In this document: positions 8,424 to 15,796 of the stretch, piece by piece
How positions within the stretch are numbered: the first letter of the stretch is position 1
Layout of the letters: each line of letters opens with the position of its first letter
From: Acidimicrobiia bacterium
GTDB taxonomy: Bacteria; Actinomycetota; Acidimicrobiia; Acidimicrobiales; Bin134
Reading direction: 5' to 3'
Length of the DNA: 38,960 bases
NCBI GenBank assembly: GCA_022821445.1
Contig: JAJEDQ010000216.1
Coordinates: forward strand, 1 to 38,960
Translations under genes and position numbers: made by a program
The notes under the pieces: model-generated
Seen by the model: only the letters and a program-made list of their open reading frames with translations
Told to the model about the DNA's origin: nothing
The model's database searches: none

Positions 8424-8434
8424 CGCATAATGCG
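8424..8434. promoter_or_regulatory. Palindromic -10-like element in the amidohydrolase/glnS divergent gap
   Basis: CGCATAATGCG is a palindrome around a central A, lying between the starts at 8400 (minus) and 8472 (plus). It reads CATAAT on the plus strand and CATTAT on the minus strand, so it could serve as a shared -10 box or a small operator. Matching -35 boxes are not obvious. Confidence 0.25.
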
Positions 8435-8471
8435 TTGCCGGTCGGTGCGAAATCGGTCAAGGATGGTGGGT

Positions 8472-10175
8472 ATGAGCAGTGCCGGGAACCAGGGAGGAGA
8501 TGAACCCGGCGAGCGCAACGACTTCATCCGCAGTCTGATCCGCCAGGACATCGCCGATGGCACCTATGGCGGCCGGGTGCAGACCCGGTTCCCGCCCGAG
8601 CCCAACGGCTATCTCCACATAGGCCACGCCAAGTCGATCTGTTTGAACTTCGACTTGGCCGCCGAGTTCGGCGGCACCTGCAACCTCCGGTTCGACGACA
8701 CCAACCCCGAGACGGAGCGGGCCGACTTTGTGGCCGCCATCGAGGAGGACATCGCCTGGCTGGGCTACCAATCCGACCGGGGCACCTTGTATGCCTCCGA
8801 CTACTTCGAGCAGCTCTACCAGTGGGCTGAGGACCTGATCCGGGCCGGGCTGGCCTACGTGGACGACCAGGACGCAGAGGCCATCTCCGAGAACCGGGGC
8901 AGCTTCACCGAACCGGGCACCGACAGCCGGTGGCGCGATCGCGCCCCTGAAGAAAACCTCGACCTGTTCCGGCGAATGGGGGCGGGAGAGTTTGCCGACG
9001 GTGAGCGGGTGCTGCGGGCCCGAATCGACATGGCCCACGAGAACATGCTGATGCGCGACCCGGTGCTGTACCGAATCCGCCACCAGACCCACCACCGCAC
9101 CGGGGGCAAATGGTGCATCTACCCCACCTACGACTGGGCCCACGGCCAAAGCGACGCGGTGGAGGGGGTGACCAACTCCATCTGCACCCTGGAATTCGAC
9201 GCCCACCGCCCGCTGTACGACTGGTTCTTGGACCAGCTCGACCTGCCCGGCGACCGCCCCCGCCAGACTGAGTTCGCCCGTTTGAACATCACACACGCCG
9301 TTTTGTCCAAGCGCCGTCTCTTGCAGCTGGTGGATGAGGGCCATGTAGACGGGTGGGACGACCCCCGCATGCCCACCTTGCGGGGACTGCGCCGCCGGGG
9401 CTTCCCGCCCCAGGCAATCCGGGAGTTCTGCCGGCACATAGGGGTGGCCCGGGTGGACGGCACCGTGGAGGTGGAGTTGCTGGAGTCGTTCGTCCGCCGG
9501 GAGTTGAACGCCACCGCGCTGCGCCGGATGGCGGTGCTCAACCCGCTGCGCCTGGTGATTGAGAATTACCCTGAAGGCCAAGTGGAGATGCGGGAGGCAG
9601 GCAACAACCCCGAGGACCCCTCAGCGGGTGCCCGGGAGGTGCCGTTCACGAGGGAGCTCCACATAGAGCAGGACGATTTCATGCTCGATCCGCCCCCCAA
9701 GTTCTTCCGGCTAGCCCCGGGCCGAGAGGTGCGGCTGCGGTCCGGCTACTTCGTGACCTGCACCGGGGTGGACACCGACGCCGACGGCAACGTGACAGAG
9801 GTGCGCTGCACCTACGACCCTGAGACCGGCTCAGGCCAGGCCCCCGACGGCCGCAAGGTGAAGGCCACCATTCACTGGGTGTCGGCCGCCCACGCCCTAG
9901 AAGGCCGGGCTGTGCTCTATGGGCGCCTGTTCACCGACCCCCACCCCGGCGATGACGGCGCCGATCCCATGGGCTCGCTCGATCCCGACTCCGCCCAGCT
10001 CATCGAGGGCGCCTGCTTCGAACCGGCCATGGCCGACATCGCCCCCGGCCAAGTAGTCCAATTCGAGCGCCTCGGCTACTTCGCCCGCGACCCCGAAACC
10101 CCCGACCTTTTCCACCGCACCGTCGGCCTAAGAGACGAGTGGGCCCGCATCCAAAAGCGCCAAAGGGGCAAGTAG
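8472..10175 (+). CDS. glnS: Glutaminyl-tRNA synthetase
   Basis: A 567-residue class I aminoacyl-tRNA synthetase that charges tRNA-Gln with glutamine in the cytosol. The HIGH signature is exact within PNGYLHIGHAKS (residues 49-52), and the KMSKS loop appears as VLSKR at 277-281. GlnRS-type landmarks include RFDDTNPETE, YPTYDWAHGQSDAVEGVTNS, TLEFDAHRPLYDW, and a C-terminal beta-barrel anticodon-binding region ending RTVGLRDEWARIQK. Length is normal. ATG 8472 is preferred over the upstream ATG at 8463, which is too close to any ribosome site. Most actinobacteria make Gln-tRNA by the GatCAB route, so a GlnRS is notable if the host is one. Confidence 0.97.
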   Translation: MSSAGNQGGDEPGERNDFIRSLIRQDIADGTYGGRVQTRFPPEPNGYLHIGHAKSICLNFDLAAEFGGTCNLRFDDTNPETERADFVAAIEEDIAWLGYQSDRGTLYASDYFEQLYQWAEDLIRAGLAYVDDQDAEAISENRGSFTEPGTDSRWRDRAPEENLDLFRRMGAGEFADGERVLRARIDMAHENMLMRDPVLYRIRHQTHHRTGGKWCIYPTYDWAHGQSDAVEGVTNSICTLEFDAHRPLYDWFLDQLDLPGDRPRQTEFARLNITHAVLSKRRLLQLVDEGHVDGWDDPRMPTLRGLRRRGFPPQAIREFCRHIGVARVDGTVEVELLESFVRRELNATALRRMAVLNPLRLVIENYPEGQVEMREAGNNPEDPSAGAREVPFTRELHIEQDDFMLDPPPKFFRLAPGREVRLRSGYFVTCTGVDTDADGNVTEVRCTYDPETGSGQAPDGRKVKATIHWVSAAHALEGRAVLYGRLFTDPHPGDDGADPMGSLDPDSAQLIEGACFEPAMADIAPGQVVQFERLGYFARDPETPDLFHRTVGLRDEWARIQKRQRGK

Positions 10176-10201
10176 GAGTCTGAGGCCCGAAGGGGCGGCG
10201 A

Positions 10202-10999
10202 TCAATCGCCAACAGGCCAGCGGTCGGCGGTGGTGTTGGTGGTGGGCCAGGCGTCGGCGTTGAGGGCGGCGTCGTTGCCGCCGTCCATGAACACCACCGA
10301 GCCGCAGAAGAAACTGGCGTCGGGCGACAGCAGGAAGGCCAGCAGGTTGGCCACCTCGGCGGGACGGCCGGGGCGGTTCTGGGGGATGGGGTACACATCG
10401 CCCAGGTTCATGATCATGTCGATGTTGTCGGCCACCAGCGGGGTGTCGATGAGGCCGGGGGCCACCGCGTTGAGCCGGATGCCCGATCCGATCCAGTCGG
10501 CGCCGATGGCGGTGCGGCGGGTCCAGCGGGCCAGGGCCAGCTTGCTGGTGGCATAGGCTGTGCCCGGATCGGCCCCGGCCAGCTCCCGGGCCTGTTCCTC
10601 GTCGTCGTTGAGGCAGGCATCCACCAGGCCTTCAGGTAGGGAGACCAGCGTGGTACTGGAATTGGAGCTGATCGCGATGGCCGAGGAGTCGGTGCCCTGG
10701 GCCAGCAGGGGGCGCAGGCCCTCCACGGTGGCCACCGCCCCGAAGTAGTTGATCGACACCACCTGCTGGGGGTCGGGGCCGGTTATTCCTGCACCGGCCA
10801 CTAGGCCGTCGATCCGGCCGCCGCTGGTGGCGGCCACCGCGCCTATCATCGCGTTGCGCCCCTCGGGAGTTGAGAGATCGGCAATGACCTCGGCGTTGCG
10901 GATGTCCACCCCGATCACCTCTTTGCCATCTCGGTATAGTCGCTCCCTAGTGGATTGGCCGATTCCGCCTGCTGATCCGGTGATGACAATCGTTCCCAT
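10202..10999 (-). CDS. SDR family oxidoreductase, 3-alpha-hydroxysteroid dehydrogenase-like
   Basis: A 265-residue short-chain dehydrogenase. The cofactor loop TGSAGGIG is at 7-14, AGAG replaces NNAG near 68-71, and the catalytic pair is Tyr149/Lys153 in YATSK. A stretch of about 30 residues (LPEGLVDACLNDDEEQARELAG) lies before the catalytic Tyr. Insertions at this site are known in 3-alpha-hydroxysteroid dehydrogenase/carbonyl reductases, so a hydroxysteroid or similar alcohol is a reasonable but unproven substrate. The C-terminus has the usual VVFMDGG. Its stop is 26 bp from the convergent glnS stop. TAGGAT lies 8 nt before the ATG. Confidence 0.92.
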   Translation of the reverse strand: MGTIVITGSAGGIGQSTRERLYRDGKEVIGVDIRNAEVIADLSTPEGRNAMIGAVAATSGGRIDGLVAGAGITGPDPQQVVSINYFGAVATVEGLRPLLAQGTDSSAIAISSNSSTTLVSLPEGLVDACLNDDEEQARELAGADPGTAYATSKLALARWTRRTAIGADWIGSGIRLNAVAPGLIDTPLVADNIDMIMNLGDVYPIPQNRPGRPAEVANLLAFLLSPDASFFCGSVVFMDGGNDAALNADAWPTTNTTADRWPVGD

Positions 11000-11007
11000 G
11001 GGCCCAC

Positions 11008-11013
11008 ATCCTA
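11008..11013 (-). promoter_or_regulatory. Putative -10 box for the SDR gene (leaderless type)
   Basis: On the minus strand TAGGAT is 8 nt upstream of the ATG at 10999 and no Shine-Dalgarno is present. A -35 box is not convincing. Confidence 0.3.
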
Positions 11014-11061
11014 AGCGGGGTCCAGAGGGCCTTCCATGTCCTCATTTTCCTCATGAATAAA

Positions 11062-11089
11062 TTGTATTCACTAGATGAATAGATATCAT
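11062..11089 (+). promoter_or_regulatory. Promoter of the DUF4143 ATPase gene with inverted repeat in the spacer
   Basis: TTGTAT (11062-11067) and TATCAT (11084-11089) are 16 nt apart in an AT-rich pocket, and the ATG follows 7 nt after the -10 box, implying leaderless mRNA. An imperfect palindrome ATTCA-CTAGA-TGAAT spans 11066-11080, between the boxes, where a repressor could bind. Confidence 0.5.
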
Positions 11090-11096
11090 TTGCCGC

Positions 11097-12320
11097 ATGG
11101 ACGGAACTGCCCTACCCCGTCTTGCTGCGTCAAGCTTGGCGGCTCGGCTCAATGTCATGCCCGCGGTGGTGGTGACTGGCGCGCGCCAATCGGGTAAGAG
11201 CACCCTGGCCCAGGAGCTGATTCCGGGTACTCGGCGGTATTTCACCCTTGACGACCTCGATGTGGTCGATATGGCCCACAGCGACCCCTCTGCTTTGGTG
11301 GGAGGCGACCAGCCAACAGCGATCGATGAGGTTCAGCGTGCGCCCGAACTGCTCCACGAGATCAAGCGAGCCATCGACCGCGACAGAAAGCCGGGACGGT
11401 TCTTGCTCACTGGTTCGGCCAATCTGCTGCTGATGAGCCAGGTCTCCGAGTCGTTGGCCGGACGGGCCAGCTACCTGACACTGTGGCCGATGACCCGTCA
11501 GGAGCAAATGGGTCTAGGCCAGAGCGGTATCTGGGAGGATCTGTTGAGTGTCCCCGGTGAGGAGTGGCTGGAATTGGTGGCCGCGCGGCCCGACCACAGC
11601 GAAGACTGGCGGGCCTTGTGTCGTAGGGGCGGATTCCCGCAGCCTGCGGTGCATCTGGACACTGTTGAAGAGCGGGCCATCTGGTTCGACGGCTATGCCA
11701 GAACCTATCTGGAGCGCGACCTACGAGACCTCTCATCGATATCGTCGCTGCCCGACTTCCGCCGGTTGATGCGGGCCGCCTGCCACCGCCTGGGCCAGAT
11801 CCTCAACCAGGTGGAGTTGGGCCGGGATGTGTCGCTGTCCCAGTCCACAGCTCACCGGTACCTCAACTTGTTGGAGACTTCGTACCTGCTGGTGCGGCTT
11901 CCGGCGTTCGCAGTGAACCGAACCAAGCGGCTCGTCAAGTCTCCCAAGCTGTATTGGGGGGATACCGGGGTGGCCCTGCATCTGGCCCAGACAGACGAGC
12001 CCCGAGGCGCCCATCTGGAAAATCTGGTGCTCTGCGACGTGCTGGCTTGGCGCGACGCCCGGATCGAGCAGGCCGATGTGTTCTATTGGCGCACCAGTAC
12101 AGGAGAGGAGGTGGATCTCGTGATCGAGTCCGCCGACCGCCTGCTGCCCATCGAGATCAAAACCGCCGACCGCCCCCGCCTCAGCCACGCCGCCCACCTG
12201 CGGGCCTTCCGGTCGGAGTACGCCGACCGGGCCGCTCCCGGCCTGCTGCTCCACACCGGAACAACCCTCGAATGGCTCGCCCCAGACGTTCTCGCCGCTC
12301 CCTGGTGGAAGGTGATGTAA
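11097..12320 (+). CDS. AAA-type ATP-binding protein with DUF4143 domain
   Basis: A 407-residue protein. The N-terminal half is an AAA_14-type P-loop ATPase: Walker A TGARQSGKSTL near 27, FTLDDLD, Walker B-like AIDEVQRAPELL near 75-86, and FLLTGSANLLLM. The C-terminal half is DUF4143: YARTYLERDLRDLSSI, SQSTAHRYLNLLETSYLLVRLPAF, KLYWGDTGVALHL, FYWRTSTGEEVDLVIE and LLPIEIKTA. The last elements resemble a PD-(D/E)XK nuclease fold (E...D...EIK). The family is widespread in accessory DNA, often near toxin-antitoxin genes, and its function is unknown. A decayed copy of its C-terminal segment lies at 13068-13090, beyond the VapBC pair. Confidence 0.92.
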   Translation: MDGTALPRLAASSLAARLNVMPAVVVTGARQSGKSTLAQELIPGTRRYFTLDDLDVVDMAHSDPSALVGGDQPTAIDEVQRAPELLHEIKRAIDRDRKPGRFLLTGSANLLLMSQVSESLAGRASYLTLWPMTRQEQMGLGQSGIWEDLLSVPGEEWLELVAARPDHSEDWRALCRRGGFPQPAVHLDTVEERAIWFDGYARTYLERDLRDLSSISSLPDFRRLMRAACHRLGQILNQVELGRDVSLSQSTAHRYLNLLETSYLLVRLPAFAVNRTKRLVKSPKLYWGDTGVALHLAQTDEPRGAHLENLVLCDVLAWRDARIEQADVFYWRTSTGEEVDLVIESADRLLPIEIKTADRPRLSHAAHLRAFRSEYADRAAPGLLLHTGTTLEWLAPDVLAAPWWKVM

Positions 12321-12359
12321 CCCAAGGCGTCCCATGGTTACGAGCGGGCCCACAACCAT

Positions 12360-12407
12360 CTAGCTGCTGAACAGTTGATGCCGGGGGCGACAACTTTTTC
12401 GAAGTAA
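12360..12407 (+). repeat. Direct repeat, left copy, flanking the VapBC pair
   Basis: CTAGCTGCTG, then a divergent stretch, then CCGGGGGCGACAACTTTTTC and GAAGTAA. It matches the right copy at 13100-13146 (CTAGCTGGTG ... CCGGGG-CGACAACTATTTC GAAGTAA) with few differences in the last 27 bases. The pair brackets the toxin-antitoxin genes. Confidence 0.6.
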
Positions 12408-12418
12408 GTTACCAAAGG

Positions 12419-12457
12419 TTGCCGTATTTACACGGGTCAAATACCATATCTATATGG
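12419..12457 (+). promoter_or_regulatory. Promoter and probable operator of the vapBC-type operon
   Basis: TTGCCG (12419-12424) and TACCAT (12442-12447) are separated by 17 nt. The ATG at 12454 begins 6 nt after the -10 box, so the mRNA should be leaderless. The inverted repeat CCATAT-CT-ATATGG (12444-12457) covers the -10 box and start codon. It fits autorepression by the ribbon-helix-helix antitoxin, as is usual for such operons; binding itself is inferred. Confidence 0.5.
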
Positions 12458-12699
12458 CAGTGAAGACAACGATCAACCTTGACGAGGAGATGGAGGCCGC
12501 TCTTTCCGAGCTGGTGGCCTTGGACGGCACCAAGACGCTGGCCATCAAACGATCATTGCTTGCCGAAGTGAAACGCCGGCGCCGCAGTCAGGCGATGCTC
12601 GACATGATCGCTTCGTGGGAGGCCGAAGAGGGTCCAATCAGGTCCGAGCATCTCGACTGGGCTGATGCAGTTCTCGACCGCCAGGGAGTGGATCGTTGA
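12454..12699 (+). CDS. VapB-like ribbon-helix-helix antitoxin
   Basis: An 81-residue protein beginning MAVKTTINLDEEMEAALSEL, the short beta strand plus helix of ribbon-helix-helix DNA-binding antitoxins, then an Arg-rich helix (EVKRRRRSQAM). The C-terminal acidic part (ASWEAEEGPIRSEHLDWAD) probably wraps the toxin. It overlaps the PIN toxin gene downstream, typical of toxin-antitoxin operons. It should neutralise the toxin and repress its own promoter at the palindrome on its start codon. The assignment rests on fold pattern and context. Confidence 0.8.
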   Translation: MAVKTTINLDEEMEAALSELVALDGTKTLAIKRSLLAEVKRRRRSQAMLDMIASWEAEEGPIRSEHLDWADAVLDRQGVDR

Positions 12700-13049
12700 T
12701 CGTTGACGCCGGACCGCTGATTCTCGACAGCGAGAATCTGAACTCCCGATTGTGGGCTCTGATCAAGCGGGCAACTGAGCGCGGCGATGACCTGCACACC
12801 ACCCACCCGGTGCTCGCACAGGTCTGGCGGGAACCGGCCAGGCAGGCAAACCTGTCGCGCGCGCTGCGCTACTTCGATGTCCACCCTCTGGATGAGTCCG
12901 TGAGCGTAGGCCTCAGACTCGCAGAATCCGGAACCTCAGACGTGGTCGATGCCCATCTCGCTGTGGTCGCAGAGAGCCTGGGCGCCTTCATCCTCACCAC
13001 AGACCACGAAGACATGTCAGGGCTCAACGCCCGCTTCGAGCGCTACTGA
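12696..13049 (+). CDS. PIN-domain ribonuclease toxin, VapC-like
   Basis: A 117-residue PIN protein. MIVDAGPLI carries the first acidic metal ligand (Asp4), SDVVDAHLAVVAE the third-strand acidic residues, and ILTTDHEDM the last. The second conserved acidic position falls in VLAQVWREP, where the usual Glu is shifted or replaced. Such toxins cleave tRNA or rRNA. The start is TTG at 12696 overlapping the antitoxin TGA (TTGA), so translation is coupled. Note the 12 codons of shared transcript with no ribosome site. Confidence 0.85.
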   Translation: MIVDAGPLILDSENLNSRLWALIKRATERGDDLHTTHPVLAQVWREPARQANLSRALRYFDVHPLDESVSVGLRLAESGTSDVVDAHLAVVAESLGAFILTTDHEDMSGLNARFERY

Positions 13050-13067
13050 ACCCCTAGCCGATTCTGT

Positions 13068-13090
13068 CTGCTGCCCATCGAAATCAAACC
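13068..13090 (+). pseudogene. Remnant of a DUF4143 ATPase gene
   Basis: These 23 bases match 12141-12163 of the intact DUF4143 gene at 21 positions and read LLPIEIK, the putative nuclease-fold core of that family. The matching frame ends within ten codons, and the flanking direct repeat follows at once. The fragment is what remains of a second copy of the DUF4143 gene end. Confidence 0.5.
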
Positions 13091-13099
13091 TGAAATCAA

Positions 13100-13146
13100 C
13101 TAGCTGGTGGGGATGCAAGTCCGGGGCGACAACTATTTCGAAGTAA
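13100..13146 (+). repeat. Direct repeat, right copy, flanking the VapBC pair
   Basis: Right partner of the repeat at 12360-12407. It comes directly after the DUF4143 remnant, as the left copy comes shortly after the intact DUF4143 gene. The likely origin is therefore duplication of the gene end plus downstream spacer rather than a transposon end. Confidence 0.55.
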
Positions 13147-13167
13147 TTGGTGGTTGACTATGGGTTG

Positions 13168-13647
13168 ATGAGCGTCACTCCGAGATGGATTGTGGCTTCG
13201 GCAGTGGCATTTGGAGTAGCGGTGTCTGGTCTCGTGGTCCCTGTGGGTGCTCAGTCGGCGGATAGCCCAACGACTCCGCCTTCGCCTCCTGAATTTGTTG
13301 CTGGGGGGTTGGTTGCGGGTTTGCAAGGAGGGGTTGATGATGAGCAATTGGATGAGTTTGTCCTCGTATCAGCAGAGCAGGGGGTGCCGCCTGCCGACGG
13401 GCCGTTCTCAGAGGATCTAGGCAGGCTGGACGCGTCGGCGGCAGACAACATAGCAACGGAGGAGAACGATGAGCCAGACCCATTACCGGTTGCAAGGAAT
13501 CGCAGGTTTCAAACCCCCTCGGGTCCCGTGCTGGGTACTTGGCATGATTTCGCTCCTGAGGGTTTTGGGGGGATAGCCCCCTGTGCCGGGGGGCATCCGT
13601 GCGGGAAGTCCCAGCTTCTGCCTCCGCCTCGCGAATTGAAATGTTGA
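13168..13647 (+). CDS. Secreted fibronectin-III protein, N-terminal part, ended by an in-frame TGA
   Basis: These 159 codons encode a signal peptide (VTPRWIVASAVAFGVAVSG to VGAQS), a Pro/Ser linker and a low-complexity acidic region. The first strand of an FnIII domain starts with RELKC and then meets TGA at 13645-13647. The frame continues after the TGA without a shift as VTSTEIAVSWHPLARADDYT, which completes the same FnIII strand, and reads on to 15744. The residue replaced is Ala or Val in sibling domains (SCAATST, TCVATSS). This is therefore one gene of about 858 codons broken by a nonsense codon. The start could also be a TTG at 13147. GC content is lower than in neighbouring metabolic genes. 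Confidence 0.7.
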   Translation: MSVTPRWIVASAVAFGVAVSGLVVPVGAQSADSPTTPPSPPEFVAGGLVAGLQGGVDDEQLDEFVLVSAEQGVPPADGPFSEDLGRLDASAADNIATEENDEPDPLPVARNRRFQTPSGPVLGTWHDFAPEGFGGIAPCAGGHPCGKSQLLPPPRELKC

Positions 13648-13719
13648 GTTACTTCGACAGAGATTGCTGTTTCTTGGCACCCGCTAGCAAGAGCGGACGA
13701 CTATACAGCGAGGCTCCAG

Positions 13720-15744
13720 TTGGCGATGGCTGGAGAGCGCCAAGTCTCCAAGAACACTGAATCTACCTGGGCAGTATTTTCCGGGTTATCGCCGTCAACT
13801 AGGTATTTCATCGGTGTCAACGCCAATCGGGGCGGCGGTGAGCAGTATTACTCCGGCGTCTATTGCACGACGGCAGTGGGCTCACCGGCCTGTGGTGCGG
13901 TCTCGGCCAATGGGATAAGGCTCCATTGGCGGGCCGATGACAGGGTTCACCGGTGGTATGTGGCTCGGGCGACCACTACGGGCCAATTCGTAGATGGGCG
14001 TTCTCTTTCCGGACCGGATTTGTCGTCCGTTTTCGGCGGATTGGAGGATGATGCCTCATACAAATTCTATTTCTGGTGGCAGGGCTCACCCGGTGACAAG
14101 TGGATCCAAGTTCGTCCCAGCACTGTCTGTGAAACAATGGACCCACCGACGGCACCGTTGATTTCCTGCACGGCGGCGGTCAGCGGCATCACGGTGAGGT
14201 GGGATTCGCTTGAGGAGGCGACTAGTTACCGGGTTTCTCGGGGCAATGGTTGGGCTCCTTCGTCGGGGCTGAGCCACGAATTCCCAAACCTGGACCCATC
14301 GACCAGATATTCGATACGGATTCAAGGTGGCAACTCCGCTGGTTGGAGCGATGATGGCGACACGAGCTGCACCACAGCGTTGGCGACTCTGCCTGGGCCG
14401 ACTGGGTTGTCGTGTGCGGCAACGTCCACGGCCATCAAGCTCACTTGGAAAGCGGTTGAGGGGGCGGACCGCTATTCGGTGGATATCCAGTTGGCGGAAC
14501 CGGGAAGTCCTCAGATGGAGAAGGCCGCGACCTCCGAATCAGCGGTGTTCGCTGGCCTAACGCCTGCCACCAAGTATTGGGTAGCCGTTCAGGCGGTCGA
14601 AAACAGCACCCCCCAGCAGTCCACGGGGGTGTATTGCAGCACTCTGGCCGATATTCCCCCACCGTCTGTTACCTGTGTGGCAACGTCGAGCAGCATCGCA
14701 GTGTATTGGAAGCGGGTTGCGGAAGTATCGAGGTACAGGGCCATGCTGGAATCAGGAGCTTGGACTCCTGATCTCGATGACACCAATTACGAATTTTCGC
14801 CACTGGTGCCGGGAACGTTGTACAGGGTTGTGGTTCAATCAGGCGACATCACTGGATGGGGTCGTGGTGACGCTATCGAGTGTGTTACCGCTGCGGCTGG
14901 GGTGGCCTGCGGCAAGAGTTCTGATTCCAGTATAGTCTTGGAATGGGAACCCAAGTCCGATGTCAAGTATTGGTACGCAGCCCGATCTGATGGTGGTTAT
15001 ACCGATGGCAGAATGATAAGGGGACACAGTTCGACAGAATTCACAAACTTATCCAAAGGTAAGCGCTATGTGCTGTTCTTGTGGCGATATGGCGATGAAG
15101 GGTGGCATTCAATAATTCCGGCTCCCGAGTGCTACACCAAACCCCTTGTCACACCGACCATCAAGGGTAGCTACTCTGGAGGCACCACGCTGACTATAAG
15201 GTATGACCCGGTTGATGGTGCGCAGTACTACGAGGCGAGTATCGTGCCTAGCCAGCCACTAGGTGAACCGGAGGAAGGCTGGCCTGCCCGGCCACCAGGT
15301 GTGTTTCCGTATGAGTTTGGTGACTGGGAGTTGGTGGCTGCAACAGATGACAACTCCTATACTTTCTATGGGCTAACTCCCGGTACCAAGTACCATGTAA
15401 AACTCAGAGCGCGGAGATTTGACACAGGTTCTTGGTTACGGGAGGCAGCAATTGAAGACTTAGAACCATCAGTCTTAGAATGCGCGGCTGCTACTTCAAC
15501 GAGTATTACACTTTTCTGGGAGTATCCAGGCGGTAGTCATGACTGGCGGTTTATGCTTGTGTCAGACATCGACTTTTTCACAGGACCCATGGCTTCTGCA
15601 AGTGCCCATGAGACCAAAGCACAATTCACAGGACTTGAACCAAATACAAGATATCAGATTGTCATTTGGAGGCGCGCCAACAGCTCGGATCAATGGCTAT
15701 TATACTCTTCCATCCCCTACTGCCATACCACCCCTGCGAGCTGA
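13720..15744 (+). CDS. Fibronectin type III repeat protein, main part
   Basis: A 674-residue stretch from the first ATG after the TGA; true coding continuity begins at 13648. It contains the rest of the first FnIII domain and seven more of about 85-95 residues. Each starts near a C-x-A-T-S-x-S-I-x-L-x-W pattern and ends with an S-P-x-T-x-Y segment and a Cys-Thr pair (VYCTTA, TSCTTA, VYCSTL, IECVTA). All but the seventh have one Cys at each end, suggesting an intradomain disulfide after export. Such repeats usually mediate adhesion or carbohydrate contacts at the cell surface. No membrane anchor or catalytic domain is seen. Without the upstream signal peptide, this fragment alone would not be exported. 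Confidence 0.85.
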   Translation: MAMAGERQVSKNTESTWAVFSGLSPSTRYFIGVNANRGGGEQYYSGVYCTTAVGSPACGAVSANGIRLHWRADDRVHRWYVARATTTGQFVDGRSLSGPDLSSVFGGLEDDASYKFYFWWQGSPGDKWIQVRPSTVCETMDPPTAPLISCTAAVSGITVRWDSLEEATSYRVSRGNGWAPSSGLSHEFPNLDPSTRYSIRIQGGNSAGWSDDGDTSCTTALATLPGPTGLSCAATSTAIKLTWKAVEGADRYSVDIQLAEPGSPQMEKAATSESAVFAGLTPATKYWVAVQAVENSTPQQSTGVYCSTLADIPPPSVTCVATSSSIAVYWKRVAEVSRYRAMLESGAWTPDLDDTNYEFSPLVPGTLYRVVVQSGDITGWGRGDAIECVTAAAGVACGKSSDSSIVLEWEPKSDVKYWYAARSDGGYTDGRMIRGHSSTEFTNLSKGKRYVLFLWRYGDEGWHSIIPAPECYTKPLVTPTIKGSYSGGTTLTIRYDPVDGAQYYEASIVPSQPLGEPEEGWPARPPGVFPYEFGDWELVAATDDNSYTFYGLTPGTKYHVKLRARRFDTGSWLREAAIEDLEPSVLECAAATSTSITLFWEYPGGSHDWRFMLVSDIDFFTGPMASASAHETKAQFTGLEPNTRYQIVIWRRANSSDQWLLYSSIPYCHTTPAS

Positions 15745-15767
15745 AGCGAATCGCAATCAAGAGCGGT

Positions 15768-15796
15768 GATTTCCGATACATTCCTTAATCGGAATC
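15768..15796. terminator. Hairpin between convergent genes, probable bidirectional terminator
   Basis: GATTTCCGAT and ATCGGAATC form a 9-bp stem with one bulged T around a 10-nt loop. It lies between the FnIII stop (15744) and the convergent enoyl-CoA hydratase, whose TAA is in the loop. There is no long T run, so efficiency is uncertain. Confidence 0.45.

Noticed and set aside
12360-13146. Insertion sequence or transposon ends around VapBC
   Set aside because: The flanking repeats are direct and imperfect, no transposase is encoded, and the DUF4143 remnant explains them as duplicated gene-end sequence.
13645-13647. Second selenocysteine site in the FnIII gene
   Set aside because: Sibling domains have Ala or Val, not Cys, at this position and no redox motif is present, so a nonsense codon is the better explanation.
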